From M0108 sp937862735 (GTDB lineage Bacteria; Pseudomonadota; Gammaproteobacteria; Chromatiales; Chromatiaceae), in contig CALMDH010000304.1 of the NCBI GenBank assembly GCA_937862735.1, positions 1 to 64,000 of the forward strand: a stretch of DNA of 64,000 nt, read 5' to 3'. Under the pieces are notes generated by a model. The model did no database searches. It worked only from the letters and a program-made list of their open reading frames with translations, and was not told where the DNA came from. This document shows, one piece after another, positions 51,221 through 59,952 of the stretch. Position 1 is the first letter of the stretch, and each line of letters begins with the position of its first letter. Both the position numbers and the translations under genes were made by a program.

Positions 51221-53377
51221 TCAGAACGCGACACTGACGCCGGCTGTGACAATTTGCTCGGTGTAGTCCTGCATCCCCAGAGCGGCCTGATAGCTAAGGA
51301 AAGCGGTACGCCCCTGTCCGAATTGGGCCCCTACACCCAGGCCGAGCCTGACGAGATCGGTTTCCAGGGCATCGACCGGCAGGATAAAGCCGAACTGGTT
51401 GGGATCATTGGCGAAATAGCCTGTTACCTCTTCGTCGCCATCCTCGAACTCATGTTCCCACTGGACCCAGCCCTGGAGGCTAAGGACGGCGCTGCGCGTA
51501 CTGATCGAGCGGGAAACCTGGGTGCCCAGGATCGACTTGAAGGAGATGGCATCCTGTCCCTGGATGATCAGATCCAGGCCATCCGCGCCCTCTTCGCGAT
51601 AACTGTCGAGGGAGGCGCTGGTGTATTGCAGGCGGCCGTACAGATCGAAGATGGTGCCACCGTGGATCAGGTCATAACCGGCGCCGAACATCAGGGTGTA
51701 TTGATCGCCATCGAAACCCGCGTTGGCCGTCCGCTTGGCCCCCAACAGGCTGTATTCGATATTGCGGTCCTGGTCGTAACGGTCCCAGCCATAGGTGGCG
51801 GAGCCTTCGAGATAGAAATGCTCGGTGGGGTAATAGGTCCCATAGACGGACATACTCCAGCTATCATCATCCAGGGTCCCGCCATCGGCATCGATATCGA
51901 CGCCCGTGCTGGTGTAGCCCAAGGCCGCACCCAGGATCAGACCATTGGTAAAGCGGTAATCCGCGCCCGCGGTCAGGCCCAGTCGATCGTAGTCAAAACC
52001 ATCCTCGTTGATCGATTGATCTTTCTTACCCCACTGGACATCACCGGTGATGAAAAGGCCCAGACGCTCGAAAGGCCAGTCCTCATCGGCGCTGGCGCCA
52101 CCACCGCTCTCCCGCCCCGGCTTGAAGGCCTGTTCCAACATACTGCCGGAGAAGGTCTGATCGGCAAGGCCCACCTTCAGCCCGCCAAGACTGACACCCC
52201 TGGCGCCGCGCCGCAGTTCTCTGAGCCGCTCCACCAGATTGATGACCTGAAGGGATGAAATCTGGGTCATGAGCTTGCGGGGGGCGCTGGCTTGCTCTGG
52301 CGTCAGGGCGACAATCCCCTGCACCGCCGCCTGGGGATCCTCCCCGGTGGCGGCCAGCAGCTTGCGGCACTGGGCCAACAGGTCCTGCTCGCCCGCGGTC
52401 AAGGGACGCTGCTGACCGATCGCGTTCAGGCGGGGACAGAGGGAATCGAGCGCCCCGCCGACGGAGATTTGTCCTGGCGTCAAGCCGGGCAGCCCGGCGA
52501 GGGGTGAGGAGACCAGGGCGGAGAATTCGACCCAGTCCCCCGTCTGCGCCAGGGTCGCACGGACACGGAATTGGGTTTCTTTGCCGGGGGTCAGCACGGT
52601 GGTCGCTTGGCCGGCGGCATTGGTCGTCCCCGCGGTCGTGGAGAGACTGCCATCGCCCTGTTCGATGGTCCAGCGCACCTCCTGGCCCGTGATCGGCCCC
52701 GCAGCGCCGGAGACGAGCACCACAAAGGGCTGCAGGGGTTGGCGGGAACTGGCCAACTGACCATCGCCCGATACCACGGAGATCAGGCTCTGGGTCGCAT
52801 CGATAATCGTCATGCTAGCCGACGCGTTGCACGGGAAGTCAGCGGCAGCAGTGGCAAAGGGATAATTGCAGGTCGTGCTGGTCAGGACCGCGACCTCGCT
52901 GCCCTCGATGAAGTTATCGGCGGTGGCCCGGATCGGAATGGCTACCTGGCCTTCGGCCAAGCCGATTTTGTCGCAATCCGGACCGGGGACGAGTTGGATT
53001 TCGAGAGGATTATTCCAACCCTCGACCTGATAATCCTGGCCAAAAATCGCCGTTCCCCCAAAGGCGTTGCTGACCCTGACGACGGTGCTCTCCAGGGAGC
53101 AGCGATATTCGGGATCGCTGACCCTGACCAGGAAGCTGCCGGGGGGACCACCCTCTTGAATGCTGGCGGGATTGGCGGTGATCGTCACCTGGGGCTGGGC
53201 CAGCGGGGAGGCGCCGGGCAGGGCCCAGGCCAGGAGCAGCAGGACCAGGACCGGCCAGGTCCCTGGACCTTTCCGACCGGTGAATCCGACTCCAGCGCCA
53301 ACTGGTGGTAGCTGAGGGCCCTGGCAGGGCTCCGCTGACGGCCTCGGGCAACAAAACGCTTTCATCTTATCTAACAT
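51221..53377 (-). CDS. Autotransporter-barrel surface protein with Ig/Calx-beta-like domains
   Basis: 718 residues. A signal sequence or N-terminal anchor is seen near residues 38-62. A Calx-beta-like stretch (VTITANPASIQEGGPPGSFLVRVSD) and an Ig-like stretch (AAGPITGQEVRWTIEQGDGSLSTTAG) follow, then a helical linker (around 300-400) and a 12-strand autotransporter-type barrel from about 440 to the C-terminal Phe. It should sit in the outer membrane with the Ig-like part outside or in the periplasm. It is the last gene of the ppkA-sel1 operon, 45 bases after the Sel1 gene. A T6SS link is contextual only. Confidence 0.75.
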   Translation of the reverse strand: MLDKMKAFCCPRPSAEPCQGPQLPPVGAGVGFTGRKGPGTWPVLVLLLLAWALPGASPLAQPQVTITANPASIQEGGPPGSFLVRVSDPEYRCSLESTVVRVSNAFGGTAIFGQDYQVEGWNNPLEIQLVPGPDCDKIGLAEGQVAIPIRATADNFIEGSEVAVLTSTTCNYPFATAAADFPCNASASMTIIDATQSLISVVSGDGQLASSRQPLQPFVVLVSGAAGPITGQEVRWTIEQGDGSLSTTAGTTNAAGQATTVLTPGKETQFRVRATLAQTGDWVEFSALVSSPLAGLPGLTPGQISVGGALDSLCPRLNAIGQQRPLTAGEQDLLAQCRKLLAATGEDPQAAVQGIVALTPEQASAPRKLMTQISSLQVINLVERLRELRRGARGVSLGGLKVGLADQTFSGSMLEQAFKPGRESGGGASADEDWPFERLGLFITGDVQWGKKDQSINEDGFDYDRLGLTAGADYRFTNGLILGAALGYTSTGVDIDADGGTLDDDSWSMSVYGTYYPTEHFYLEGSATYGWDRYDQDRNIEYSLLGAKRTANAGFDGDQYTLMFGAGYDLIHGGTIFDLYGRLQYTSASLDSYREEGADGLDLIIQGQDAISFKSILGTQVSRSISTRSAVLSLQGWVQWEHEFEDGDEEVTGYFANDPNQFGFILPVDALETDLVRLGLGVGAQFGQGRTAFLSYQAALGMQDYTEQIVTAGVSVAF

Positions 53378-53422
53378 GCCTTTAGTCCCCTTCTGGATGA
53401 CGCCTCTCGGCGTCCTGTGATG

Positions 53423-54400
53423 CTATTTCTGAGCGATAACCGGCGTCGCGACGCTGAGCACCCGTTCGAGGCTCTCCGCGGCGATCCGCTGGGTCTCGGC
53501 CTCCTGGGTGAGCGCGACATACTGATCGATCAGGCGCCGATCGGCGCGGATGACCGGTTTGGCCTGGTCGAGAAGCCGGGATTCCTGGCTGCGCATGACG
53601 ATTTCATCCTTGGCGCGATCGCGGGCCGTTTCGGCTTGGGCCAATTCCTGATGGCGGGTACGCGAGGCCGTGGCGATCTGCTGGAGTTCGGCCTGCGCCG
53701 GCTGGAGGGCGGTTGGGGGTTTGTCCGCGGGGCTACCCGCCTTGGGGGCCGGCGTGGCGGGACGGTGCCTGGATTCCGCCAGGACCTGGGACAGATAGAC
53801 CACCTTGTCTTTCGGCAGACCAGCGGCCTGGCGATACCAGTTCAGGGCCTCAAGGCGGTCCGTCGCGACCCCGAGGCCCTTCTCGTGAAGGGCACCCAGC
53901 CGGAACTGGGCCCGGGCGTTGCCCTGACCGGCGGCCTTGCGATACCACTGGGCCGCCAGGGCGTAATCCGGGGTGCGGCCCAGACCCCGTTCGTAAATCT
54001 CGCCGACATAGGTCTGCGCGGTCGGATCCCCCTGCTCGGCGGCGACCTTCCAGACGGCCAGGGCGGTGTCAAAATTGGCGCGATCGAAGAGAACGTACTG
54101 GCCGCCAAGGATCTCACAGTCACTGATGGTCTTCTTCACCGGACGGGGGCGGTCCACCCAGGTCAGGGTCTGTCCCATCTTGCGCATGCGCCCAGGCAGG
54201 AGGCAATCGACGACGGTGAGGTCTTCGATGCGGCTGATCACATAGTCAGCGGCCCCCGGCGCGTCGGCGGTGCCGGAGGCCCGGGCGGAGAGGCTGGCCC
54301 GATCGGCTGGCTGACCCTCCGTCGCGCAGCCCCCCCCGACCAAGGACAGGGCCGCCGCCAGGAGCATCGACACCAGCCCAGCTCCCGCGCCTCTGATCGA
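53423..54400 (-). CDS. Sel1-repeat lipoprotein
   Basis: 325 residues from the Met at 54400 (MSIRGAGAGLVSM); longer starts at 54421 and 54442 exist. A hydrophobic stretch ending in GGGC gives a weak lipobox. Two or three Sel1 repeats (AQTYVGEIYERGLGRTPDYALAAQWYRKAA, ARAQFRLGALHEKGLGVATDRLEALNWYRQAA) are followed by a charged coiled-coil tail. Sel1 proteins act as protein-protein adaptors. Here it sits between a PpkA-like kinase and an autotransporter and could tie the periplasmic part of the kinase to envelope targets. Confidence 0.75.
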   Translation of the reverse strand, partial: SIRGAGAGLVSMLLAAALSLVGGGCATEGQPADRASLSARASGTADAPGAADYVISRIEDLTVVDCLLPGRMRKMGQTLTWVDRPRPVKKTISDCEILGGQYVLFDRANFDTALAVWKVAAEQGDPTAQTYVGEIYERGLGRTPDYALAAQWYRKAAGQGNARAQFRLGALHEKGLGVATDRLEALNWYRQAAGLPKDKVVYLSQVLAESRHRPATPAPKAGSPADKPPTALQPAQAELQQIATASRTRHQELAQAETARDRAKDEIVMRSQESRLLDQAKPVIRADRRLIDQYVALTQEAETQRIAAESLERVLSVATPVIAQK

Positions 54401-54473
54401 CATACATCCACTTAGGTCCATATCCGCCGACCTCGCTCTCATGTCCAGGCTCAGCCGAGCACCCCCCTGGATC

Positions 54474-57005
54474 TCAGTCTCTGGCCAAGGCTCCCGTCCA
54501 TGGCTGCTCGGTTGCCACGACGCGGAAGCCGATCGTGTTCAGACTCAGATTCGACGGCAGGCCATCCCGCGCCGCCGATCGAGACAGGTCCGGCGAACTC
54601 AGACAGGAACCACCCCGCAACACCATGGGCGCCGGCCCCGTGCGTCGCCGCGTGTCAAGGCACCGTCCCTGAGCGCCACCGTATCCAGAATCATAGACCG
54701 AGCAGGTCCACTCCGCGACATTCCCAATCATATCTTTAAGCCCCCAGGGATTGGCGGCGAAGGTCCCGACCGGCGCGGTATAGAGGTGTCCGTCACGGCA
54801 GGGCACCCGCGCCCCCTCGATCCGGCGGCGGTCACCCTTGGCGGCGAGGACCGTTTCATCGGCCGTATTGGCGTTGTAGCAGGCATCCTTGGGATCCTCA
54901 CCCCAGTAGCGGCTGGTCGAGGTGCCTGCCCGGGCGGCGTGTTCCCACTCCTCCTCGGTCGGCAGCCGGTAGGTGCGGCCCGTCTGCTCGCTCAGCCAGG
55001 TGGCGTAGGCGTTGGCATCGTTCCAGGTCACGCACACGACCGGGTGCTGGTCGCTGACGGGGTAGCCGGGACTGTTCCAGGAGAGGCTGAGGTCGGTGAC
55101 CAGTTCGACGCCCCGGTCATCGACCCGCAGGCAGGCGCTCTCGCGATCGGCCTCGGTCCGGTAGCCCGCCACCTCGACGAAACGGCCGAACTGGCCGAGG
55201 GTGATCTCGGTCTGGCTCATGGCGAAGGGCGTCGCCACCTTTGCCCGGTAAGGACGTTCGTCCTCACGATGCCCGATCTCCTCGGTGGATGACCCCATCG
55301 GCCCTTCACCGGCCGGGATGACCCTCATTGCCGGACCCGTGCCGCCCACCTTGAGAGGATCCGCAAAACCCTGCCCGGGCTTCAGGGGTTCGAGGGCGCG
55401 GGGGGCGACGACCGGAGGAGCGATGACCGGGGGGGTGACGACTGGGGGAGCGACGACGGGTGGCGTGACAACCGGCTCGCCTGGAACCAAGGTCCCGGCA
55501 TGGCTTGGCGTTGGGGGCGTGGCGGGGGGTTGCTCCATGGCAAGGGATCTGGGGGCTTCTCCAGGGAGCTGCTCCTTTGCGAGGGATCTGGGGGCTTCGG
55601 CAGGGGGCTTCTCCTTATCAAGGGATGTGGCAGCTTCAGCAGGGATCTGCTCCTTGATGAGGGATGTCGGGCCTTCGGCGGGGAGACCGACCCCTCCCAC
55701 GGGCCTCGTCGGTGCCTCAGAGGCAGTAGGTGGTGGTTTTGCGGATGCCGCCTTTCCTGCGGGAGGGGCTTCAGCCGGCAGCCCAGGCGCTCCCGCCGGT
55801 GGCCGCTCCGCCCTTTGGCCCTCCCTGGGTTCGGTTGGCTGCTGGGTCCACCACAGCCAGCCCGCGACACCACTGAGCAGGATCACACCCAGCATCAGGG
55901 CGATCCAGCCCCAGGACGAGGGGTGCTTTCGGTCCGGCAAGGGGAGGGCGACGTCAGGGGTCTGGGGTGAGGCCGCCGGGGAGGTCATCCTTGCCGTCAC
56001 CGGTCCGGCCGCCCTGGCCGCCCCCCCGAAGGGCGCCGCTGGCGAGGGGGCGGTGCTGAGGCGGGTGACATCCGTCGCCGACACCTGGGAGATGACGATG
56101 GTCGCTTCCGTCGCCACCGGTTCGCCGCCGAACAAAAGCTGCCGCCAGGCGGCGACGGACTGGGGCCGCTCCTCCGGCCGCAGGGCGCAGGCCAGATCGA
56201 TGGCATGGAGAAAGGCGTCGGGATAGCGTCCCTGCCCCAGGGTCAGCGCCGGTTCCTGGGGCTGACCGAGCAGTTGTTCCGAAGCCGACTTGGGCGTGAT
56301 GCCCGTGACGGCACGATAGACGGTGGCCCCGAGGGCGTAGAGGTCGGTCCAGGGCCCCTGCCGGCCGCTCTGATCATGCTGCTCGATAGCCGCATAGCGG
56401 GGGGTAAAGGTAGTGAACACCGAGATCTCGGCATTCAGGGCGACGTTGCGTGCCGCGCCGAAATCGATGAAGACCGGGGAACCATCGGGCCGGATCAGGA
56501 TATTGGCGGGCTTGATGTCACGATGCAGGATGTTGGCGGCATGGACCCGTTCCAGACCATCCAGCAGCGAGGCCAGCATGGGTCTGATCTCGGCATAGGG
56601 CAGGGTCCCGCGCTGATCTAGCAAATCCGACAGCGGCAGACCATGCTCGAACTCCATGAACATGTAGGCACTGCCGTTGGCCTCCCGATACCGGGTCACG
56701 CGCACGATGCTGGGATGGGGTTGGGGGTGTCCCAGTCCCCACAGAGTCCGCGCCTCCTGGAGAAAACGCTCCCGGGCCCACTGAAAGGCCTCGGCGGTGG
56801 CCGGTGACAGGGGTCTGATCTGGCCATCCGCCTCACGCCGCGCCAGCTCGGTGGGCAGGAATTCCTTGATGGCAACCGTTTCGTCGAGATGGATATTCTC
56901 CGCCTCGTAAACGATGCCGAAATTACCCGCGCCCAGGATGCGCCGGATGCGGAACTCATCGATCATCTCGCCGGGCTGAAGCCCTTGGTCCGCGGCGTTC
57001 ACCAT
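54474..57005 (-). CDS. ppkA: PpkA-like Ser/Thr kinase with C-terminal SUMF1/FGE-like domain
   Basis: 843 residues. A full Hanks-type kinase domain (glycine loop LGAGNFGIVYEAE, K47, HRD 161-163 in HRDIKPANIL, DFG 181-183) is followed by a Pro/Ala linker, one transmembrane helix (366-386), a repeat-rich periplasmic stretch and a formylglycine-generating-enzyme-like (SUMF1) domain (about 580-835, GLKDMIGNVAEWTC ... RGGSCLSS). PpkA kinases switch T6SS activity through FHA proteins such as TagH. The SUMF1 core near RGGSC lacks the two active-site cysteines of true formylglycine enzymes at the usual spacing, so it is more likely a ligand-binding sensor. Start at 57005 matches MVNAADQGLQPGEMIDEF. 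Confidence 0.85.
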   Translation of the reverse strand: MVNAADQGLQPGEMIDEFRIRRILGAGNFGIVYEAENIHLDETVAIKEFLPTELARREADGQIRPLSPATAEAFQWARERFLQEARTLWGLGHPQPHPSIVRVTRYREANGSAYMFMEFEHGLPLSDLLDQRGTLPYAEIRPMLASLLDGLERVHAANILHRDIKPANILIRPDGSPVFIDFGAARNVALNAEISVFTTFTPRYAAIEQHDQSGRQGPWTDLYALGATVYRAVTGITPKSASEQLLGQPQEPALTLGQGRYPDAFLHAIDLACALRPEERPQSVAAWRQLLFGGEPVATEATIVISQVSATDVTRLSTAPSPAAPFGGAARAAGPVTARMTSPAASPQTPDVALPLPDRKHPSSWGWIALMLGVILLSGVAGWLWWTQQPTEPREGQRAERPPAGAPGLPAEAPPAGKAASAKPPPTASEAPTRPVGGVGLPAEGPTSLIKEQIPAEAATSLDKEKPPAEAPRSLAKEQLPGEAPRSLAMEQPPATPPTPSHAGTLVPGEPVVTPPVVAPPVVTPPVIAPPVVAPRALEPLKPGQGFADPLKVGGTGPAMRVIPAGEGPMGSSTEEIGHREDERPYRAKVATPFAMSQTEITLGQFGRFVEVAGYRTEADRESACLRVDDRGVELVTDLSLSWNSPGYPVSDQHPVVCVTWNDANAYATWLSEQTGRTYRLPTEEEWEHAARAGTSTSRYWGEDPKDACYNANTADETVLAAKGDRRRIEGARVPCRDGHLYTAPVGTFAANPWGLKDMIGNVAEWTCSVYDSGYGGAQGRCLDTRRRTGPAPMVLRGGSCLSSPDLSRSAARDGLPSNLSLNTIGFRVVATEQPWTGALARD
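55529..55680. repeat. 39-base tandem repeat in the kinase periplasmic linker
   Basis: The sequence AGGGAT recurs at 55543, 55582, 55621 and 55660, exactly 39 bases apart. On the minus strand each unit encodes a 13-residue Ser-Leu-x-Lys/Met-Glu-x-x-Pro-x-Glu-Ala type peptide. A VV(T/A)PP run lies alongside. Confidence 0.85.
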
Positions 57006-57515
57006 GGTGCTCGGGGATACCTTTCCGATGTGGGGATTAGGCTCATGAGGGTTATGCCAACTTGGCTATACTCCATTGTAGTTTCCGAGCCCAGGGCTGA
57101 TCGGGATCTTTCGCCGGGATCTTTCTCAAGCGGGTCCGCATCCTGAGCAGCGCAATGGCGGGATTCTTCTATACTCATCGCAAATCTCTTGACGGTTTTC
57201 CCGAATCTTGAGTCCCCTCCGCAAAGTCGAAAACCGCCCAGATCAGCAAACCCTTGCGTTACTAATGTGTTGATGAAATTGGATAAGCGTCCATCAACAT
57301 CCGTTGAAGTAGCTCCGGAACTGGCTTTTCGGAGGCGATTCAGTATTGGGACCCCGGCGAGGGACGACCCGTATGGCTCCCCGCGGGATTGCCAACCCTA
57401 ATCCCTATCCCGGCGGTCCACGTACCCGCCAGAGATCCTTCGACCTTCCCTACATTCGCCTGGTCGCGACCGAAACAAAAAAGATGAGTCGGCTATCAAT
57501 CAGGAAAACCAAGCC
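57006..57515. other. Divergent intergenic region between the kinase and tagH
   Basis: About 510 bases, less G+C-rich than the genes. It must carry promoters for both the kinase operon (minus) and the tagH-tssJKLM operon (plus). TATACT at 57064-57069 and TACAAT-like sequences on the other strand near 57075 are possible -10 elements with no good -35. No gene, sigma-54 site or long palindrome was found. Confidence 0.4.
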
Positions 57516-59276
57516 ATGGCGATGAAGATCCGGGTCACGCGGCTACGCGGCGAGGGGACCGCGCCACGTGAGCTGACGCTGCAAACCCGCACGGCGACGG
57601 TTGGTCGCAGTCCAGACCGCGATGTCTTTCTGGACGACCCCGAGCGGGTCGTCTCGGGACAGCATGCCCTGATCGAGAGCCGCGGCAACGAAATCTGGAT
57701 CACCGACCTCAGCCGCAACGGCACCTTTGTCAACCAGCCCAACGAGCCCCTGCCACCTCACCAGGCCGTGGCGCTGGCACCTTCCGACCGGGTCCTCATC
57801 GGCCCCTTCGAACTGCGCATCAGTATCGTCGACGACACCGCGCCCTCCCCCATTCCGACCATGCCCACCGAAGGCCTGGAGGCGTGCCTGCCGGGGCTCT
57901 TCGGGACCGGTCAATCCGCCGATATCCTGGATCTGCTGGGTGGGGGTGAGCAGCCCCGTGAAGGCCCTGGAGGGGTCTCCCCATCACGACTGCGTGACCA
58001 ACCCTTCGCGGACGCGGCGGCCCTGGATTCCCGTCTGGTGGGTCCCGCCAGGGCCGCCGAGCCCCAGTCCGCCCCCGAGCTGACACCCGTGGAGCATGTC
58101 TGTTTTCGGCCGCCACAGCCCCAGGTCCTTCCCCAAGTCCCTCCCCAGGCCTTTCCGGATGGCTACGATATCCTGCGGGATATCTGGACGGAGCCAGGGG
58201 AACCATCGCCGTCCCCGGCTACTACACCATCCTGGGTTAATACCCCATCCTGGAGCGAAGTGGCCCCGGAGGATGAACAGCGACAGCATTCGGCACCGCC
58301 CTCGCCCGCCACGCTCAAGGATTTTTCCGCCGAGGCACCCTTCCCCCCCGCAGGCCCATCAGGCCCGCTGGTCCCCCCCGCCCCGGCAACCCTCCCCGAA
58401 CCCACCCACGCCCCCGGCACTGCTTCCGCTCCCGGCCCCGCGCCTACAACCGCCCTAGGCCTCGGCCCCACTGCTGGACTAGCCCCAACCCCGGCATTCG
58501 CCCAGCCTGTTGCCCCGTCCCCGCCGGGACCTGCGGCACCGACCCAGCCATTACCGGCCTTAGGTCCAACCCCCAGACCGCTCCCGTCTGGGGCTCCACT
58601 GGCGGCCAGCTCCCCCCCCTCCGGGGACCTATCCAGGGGTGGCGAGGCGGCGCTGGTGGCCGCCTTTTTCAAGGGACTGGGTCTCTCGGATCAGATGACC
58701 CCGGAGCATCCCGAGGCATTGATGCACCAGGCTGGCGCCCTGCTGCGGGAACTGGTGGCGGGCTTGATCGGGATCATGATGGGCCGCGCCCAGTTCAAGA
58801 GCGAGCTCAGGCTGGGTGTCACCACCATCCGGCCGCTGGAGAACAATCCCTTCAAATTCGCAGTCGACCCCGGGGACCTGCTGGAGCGTCTGCTGTTGCG
58901 GCCCAGCCCTGGCTTCATGCCAGCGCTCGCCGCTGCCCATGAGGCCTTCGACGACATCCGTGCCCATGAGATGGCGATGACGGCGGGATTGCAGGCCGCG
59001 CTGCGCGCCCTCCTGGCGCACTTCTCCCCCGCCGAGCTGGAACTTCGCCTGGGCGGTCCATCGCGATTAGAGAACTGGCTGCCCATGGCGCGCAAGGCCC
59101 ACTTCTGGGACCTCTTTACCACCGCCTACGCCGAGGTCGCCGCCGACGCCACCGAGGATTTCATGCAACTCTTCGGGGATGCCTTTGCAGCGGCCTACCG
59201 TGAACAGATCGAACGGCTGGCGGGCAGGCGCGAAGGGGCCTCGGCCGTCAGCCGTGAGAAAACTGAGGGCCCATGA
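57516..59276 (+). CDS. tagH: T6SS FHA-domain protein TagH (Fha)
   Basis: 586 residues. The N-terminal FHA domain has the phosphothreonine-reading residues (R in TVGRSPDRDVFLDD, SGQHALI, N in DLSRNGTFVN). A long Pro/Ala-rich linker (about 100-360) leads to the C-terminal TagH/ImpI domain (SLGLSDQMTPEHPEALMHQAGALLRELVAGLIGIMMGRAQFKSELRLGVTTI ... FMQLFGDAFAAAYREQIERL). It is the PpkA target that triggers T6SS assembly in the Pseudomonas-type threonine phosphorylation pathway. First gene of the tssJKLM operon. Confidence 0.9.
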   Translation: MAMKIRVTRLRGEGTAPRELTLQTRTATVGRSPDRDVFLDDPERVVSGQHALIESRGNEIWITDLSRNGTFVNQPNEPLPPHQAVALAPSDRVLIGPFELRISIVDDTAPSPIPTMPTEGLEACLPGLFGTGQSADILDLLGGGEQPREGPGGVSPSRLRDQPFADAAALDSRLVGPARAAEPQSAPELTPVEHVCFRPPQPQVLPQVPPQAFPDGYDILRDIWTEPGEPSPSPATTPSWVNTPSWSEVAPEDEQRQHSAPPSPATLKDFSAEAPFPPAGPSGPLVPPAPATLPEPTHAPGTASAPGPAPTTALGLGPTAGLAPTPAFAQPVAPSPPGPAAPTQPLPALGPTPRPLPSGAPLAASSPPSGDLSRGGEAALVAAFFKGLGLSDQMTPEHPEALMHQAGALLRELVAGLIGIMMGRAQFKSELRLGVTTIRPLENNPFKFAVDPGDLLERLLLRPSPGFMPALAAAHEAFDDIRAHEMAMTAGLQAALRALLAHFSPAELELRLGGPSRLENWLPMARKAHFWDLFTTAYAEVAADATEDFMQLFGDAFAAAYREQIERLAGRREGASAVSREKTEGP

Positions 59277-59448
59277 AGATATACCCCATCACAACTGCCT
59301 CAGAAGCAGTATCTCGATGAAATGAAGTTCTCAGGATTCCCATCGGAGAGAATGACTTGCAGCCCCTGAGAGATAATGCAAGCAGGCATGCAAGAGGCCG
59401 TTTGCTAGGCCGTTCATGAAGGCATTCAGAGTTCAAGAGGGCATTCAG

Positions 59449-59940
59449 ATGATCCATGTCCAGGGCTTCTTTCTTCATCGCCGCCGCGGCATCCTCCTCC
59501 TGCTCCTGGTCGCCGGCCTGATGCTGCTGGCCGCTTGCGCCAAACCGGAAAAACCGCCCCTCAAACTCAACCTGGAGATCGCGGCGAGCGGGGATCTCAA
59601 TCCGGGCCCCGACGGCCAGCCTTTGTCCGTCGTCCTGCGCCTCTACCAGCTCAAGCAACCGGGGAGCTTCATGGGGGCCGATTTCTACAGCCTCTTCGAC
59701 AAGGAGACCTCCGTCCTTGGTGGTGATCTCGTGGCGCGGGAGGAGATGACCCTGAGGCCGGGTCAGGTCCTGCACCTCCAGCGCACCCAGGATCCGGCGG
59801 CGTCCTATCTCGGCATCCTGGTGGCCTACCGGGCCCTGGAACGGAGCCAGTGGCGTGCAGGACTGGGGCTCCAGTCCGGGGTGGATAACCGCGTCCGGGT
59901 CCAGGTAGCCGCCGACCGGGTTTCGGCCTCGGCCCAGTAG
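59449..59940 (+). CDS. tssJ: T6SS outer-membrane lipoprotein TssJ
   Basis: 163 residues from the ATG at 59449 with AAGAGGG 7 bases upstream; an in-frame ATG at 59416 has no site. The signal ends in a lipobox (LLAAC, cysteine about residue 30). The TssJ beta-sandwich is marked by LKLNLEIAASGDLNPGPDGQPLSVVLRLYQLKQPGSF and DLVAREEMTLRPGQ. It anchors the TssLM complex to the outer membrane. Confidence 0.92.
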   Translation: MIHVQGFFLHRRRGILLLLLVAGLMLLAACAKPEKPPLKLNLEIAASGDLNPGPDGQPLSVVLRLYQLKQPGSFMGADFYSLFDKETSVLGGDLVAREEMTLRPGQVLHLQRTQDPAASYLGILVAYRALERSQWRAGLGLQSGVDNRVRVQVAADRVSASAQ

Positions 59941-59952
59941 GAGGACCCTCAG

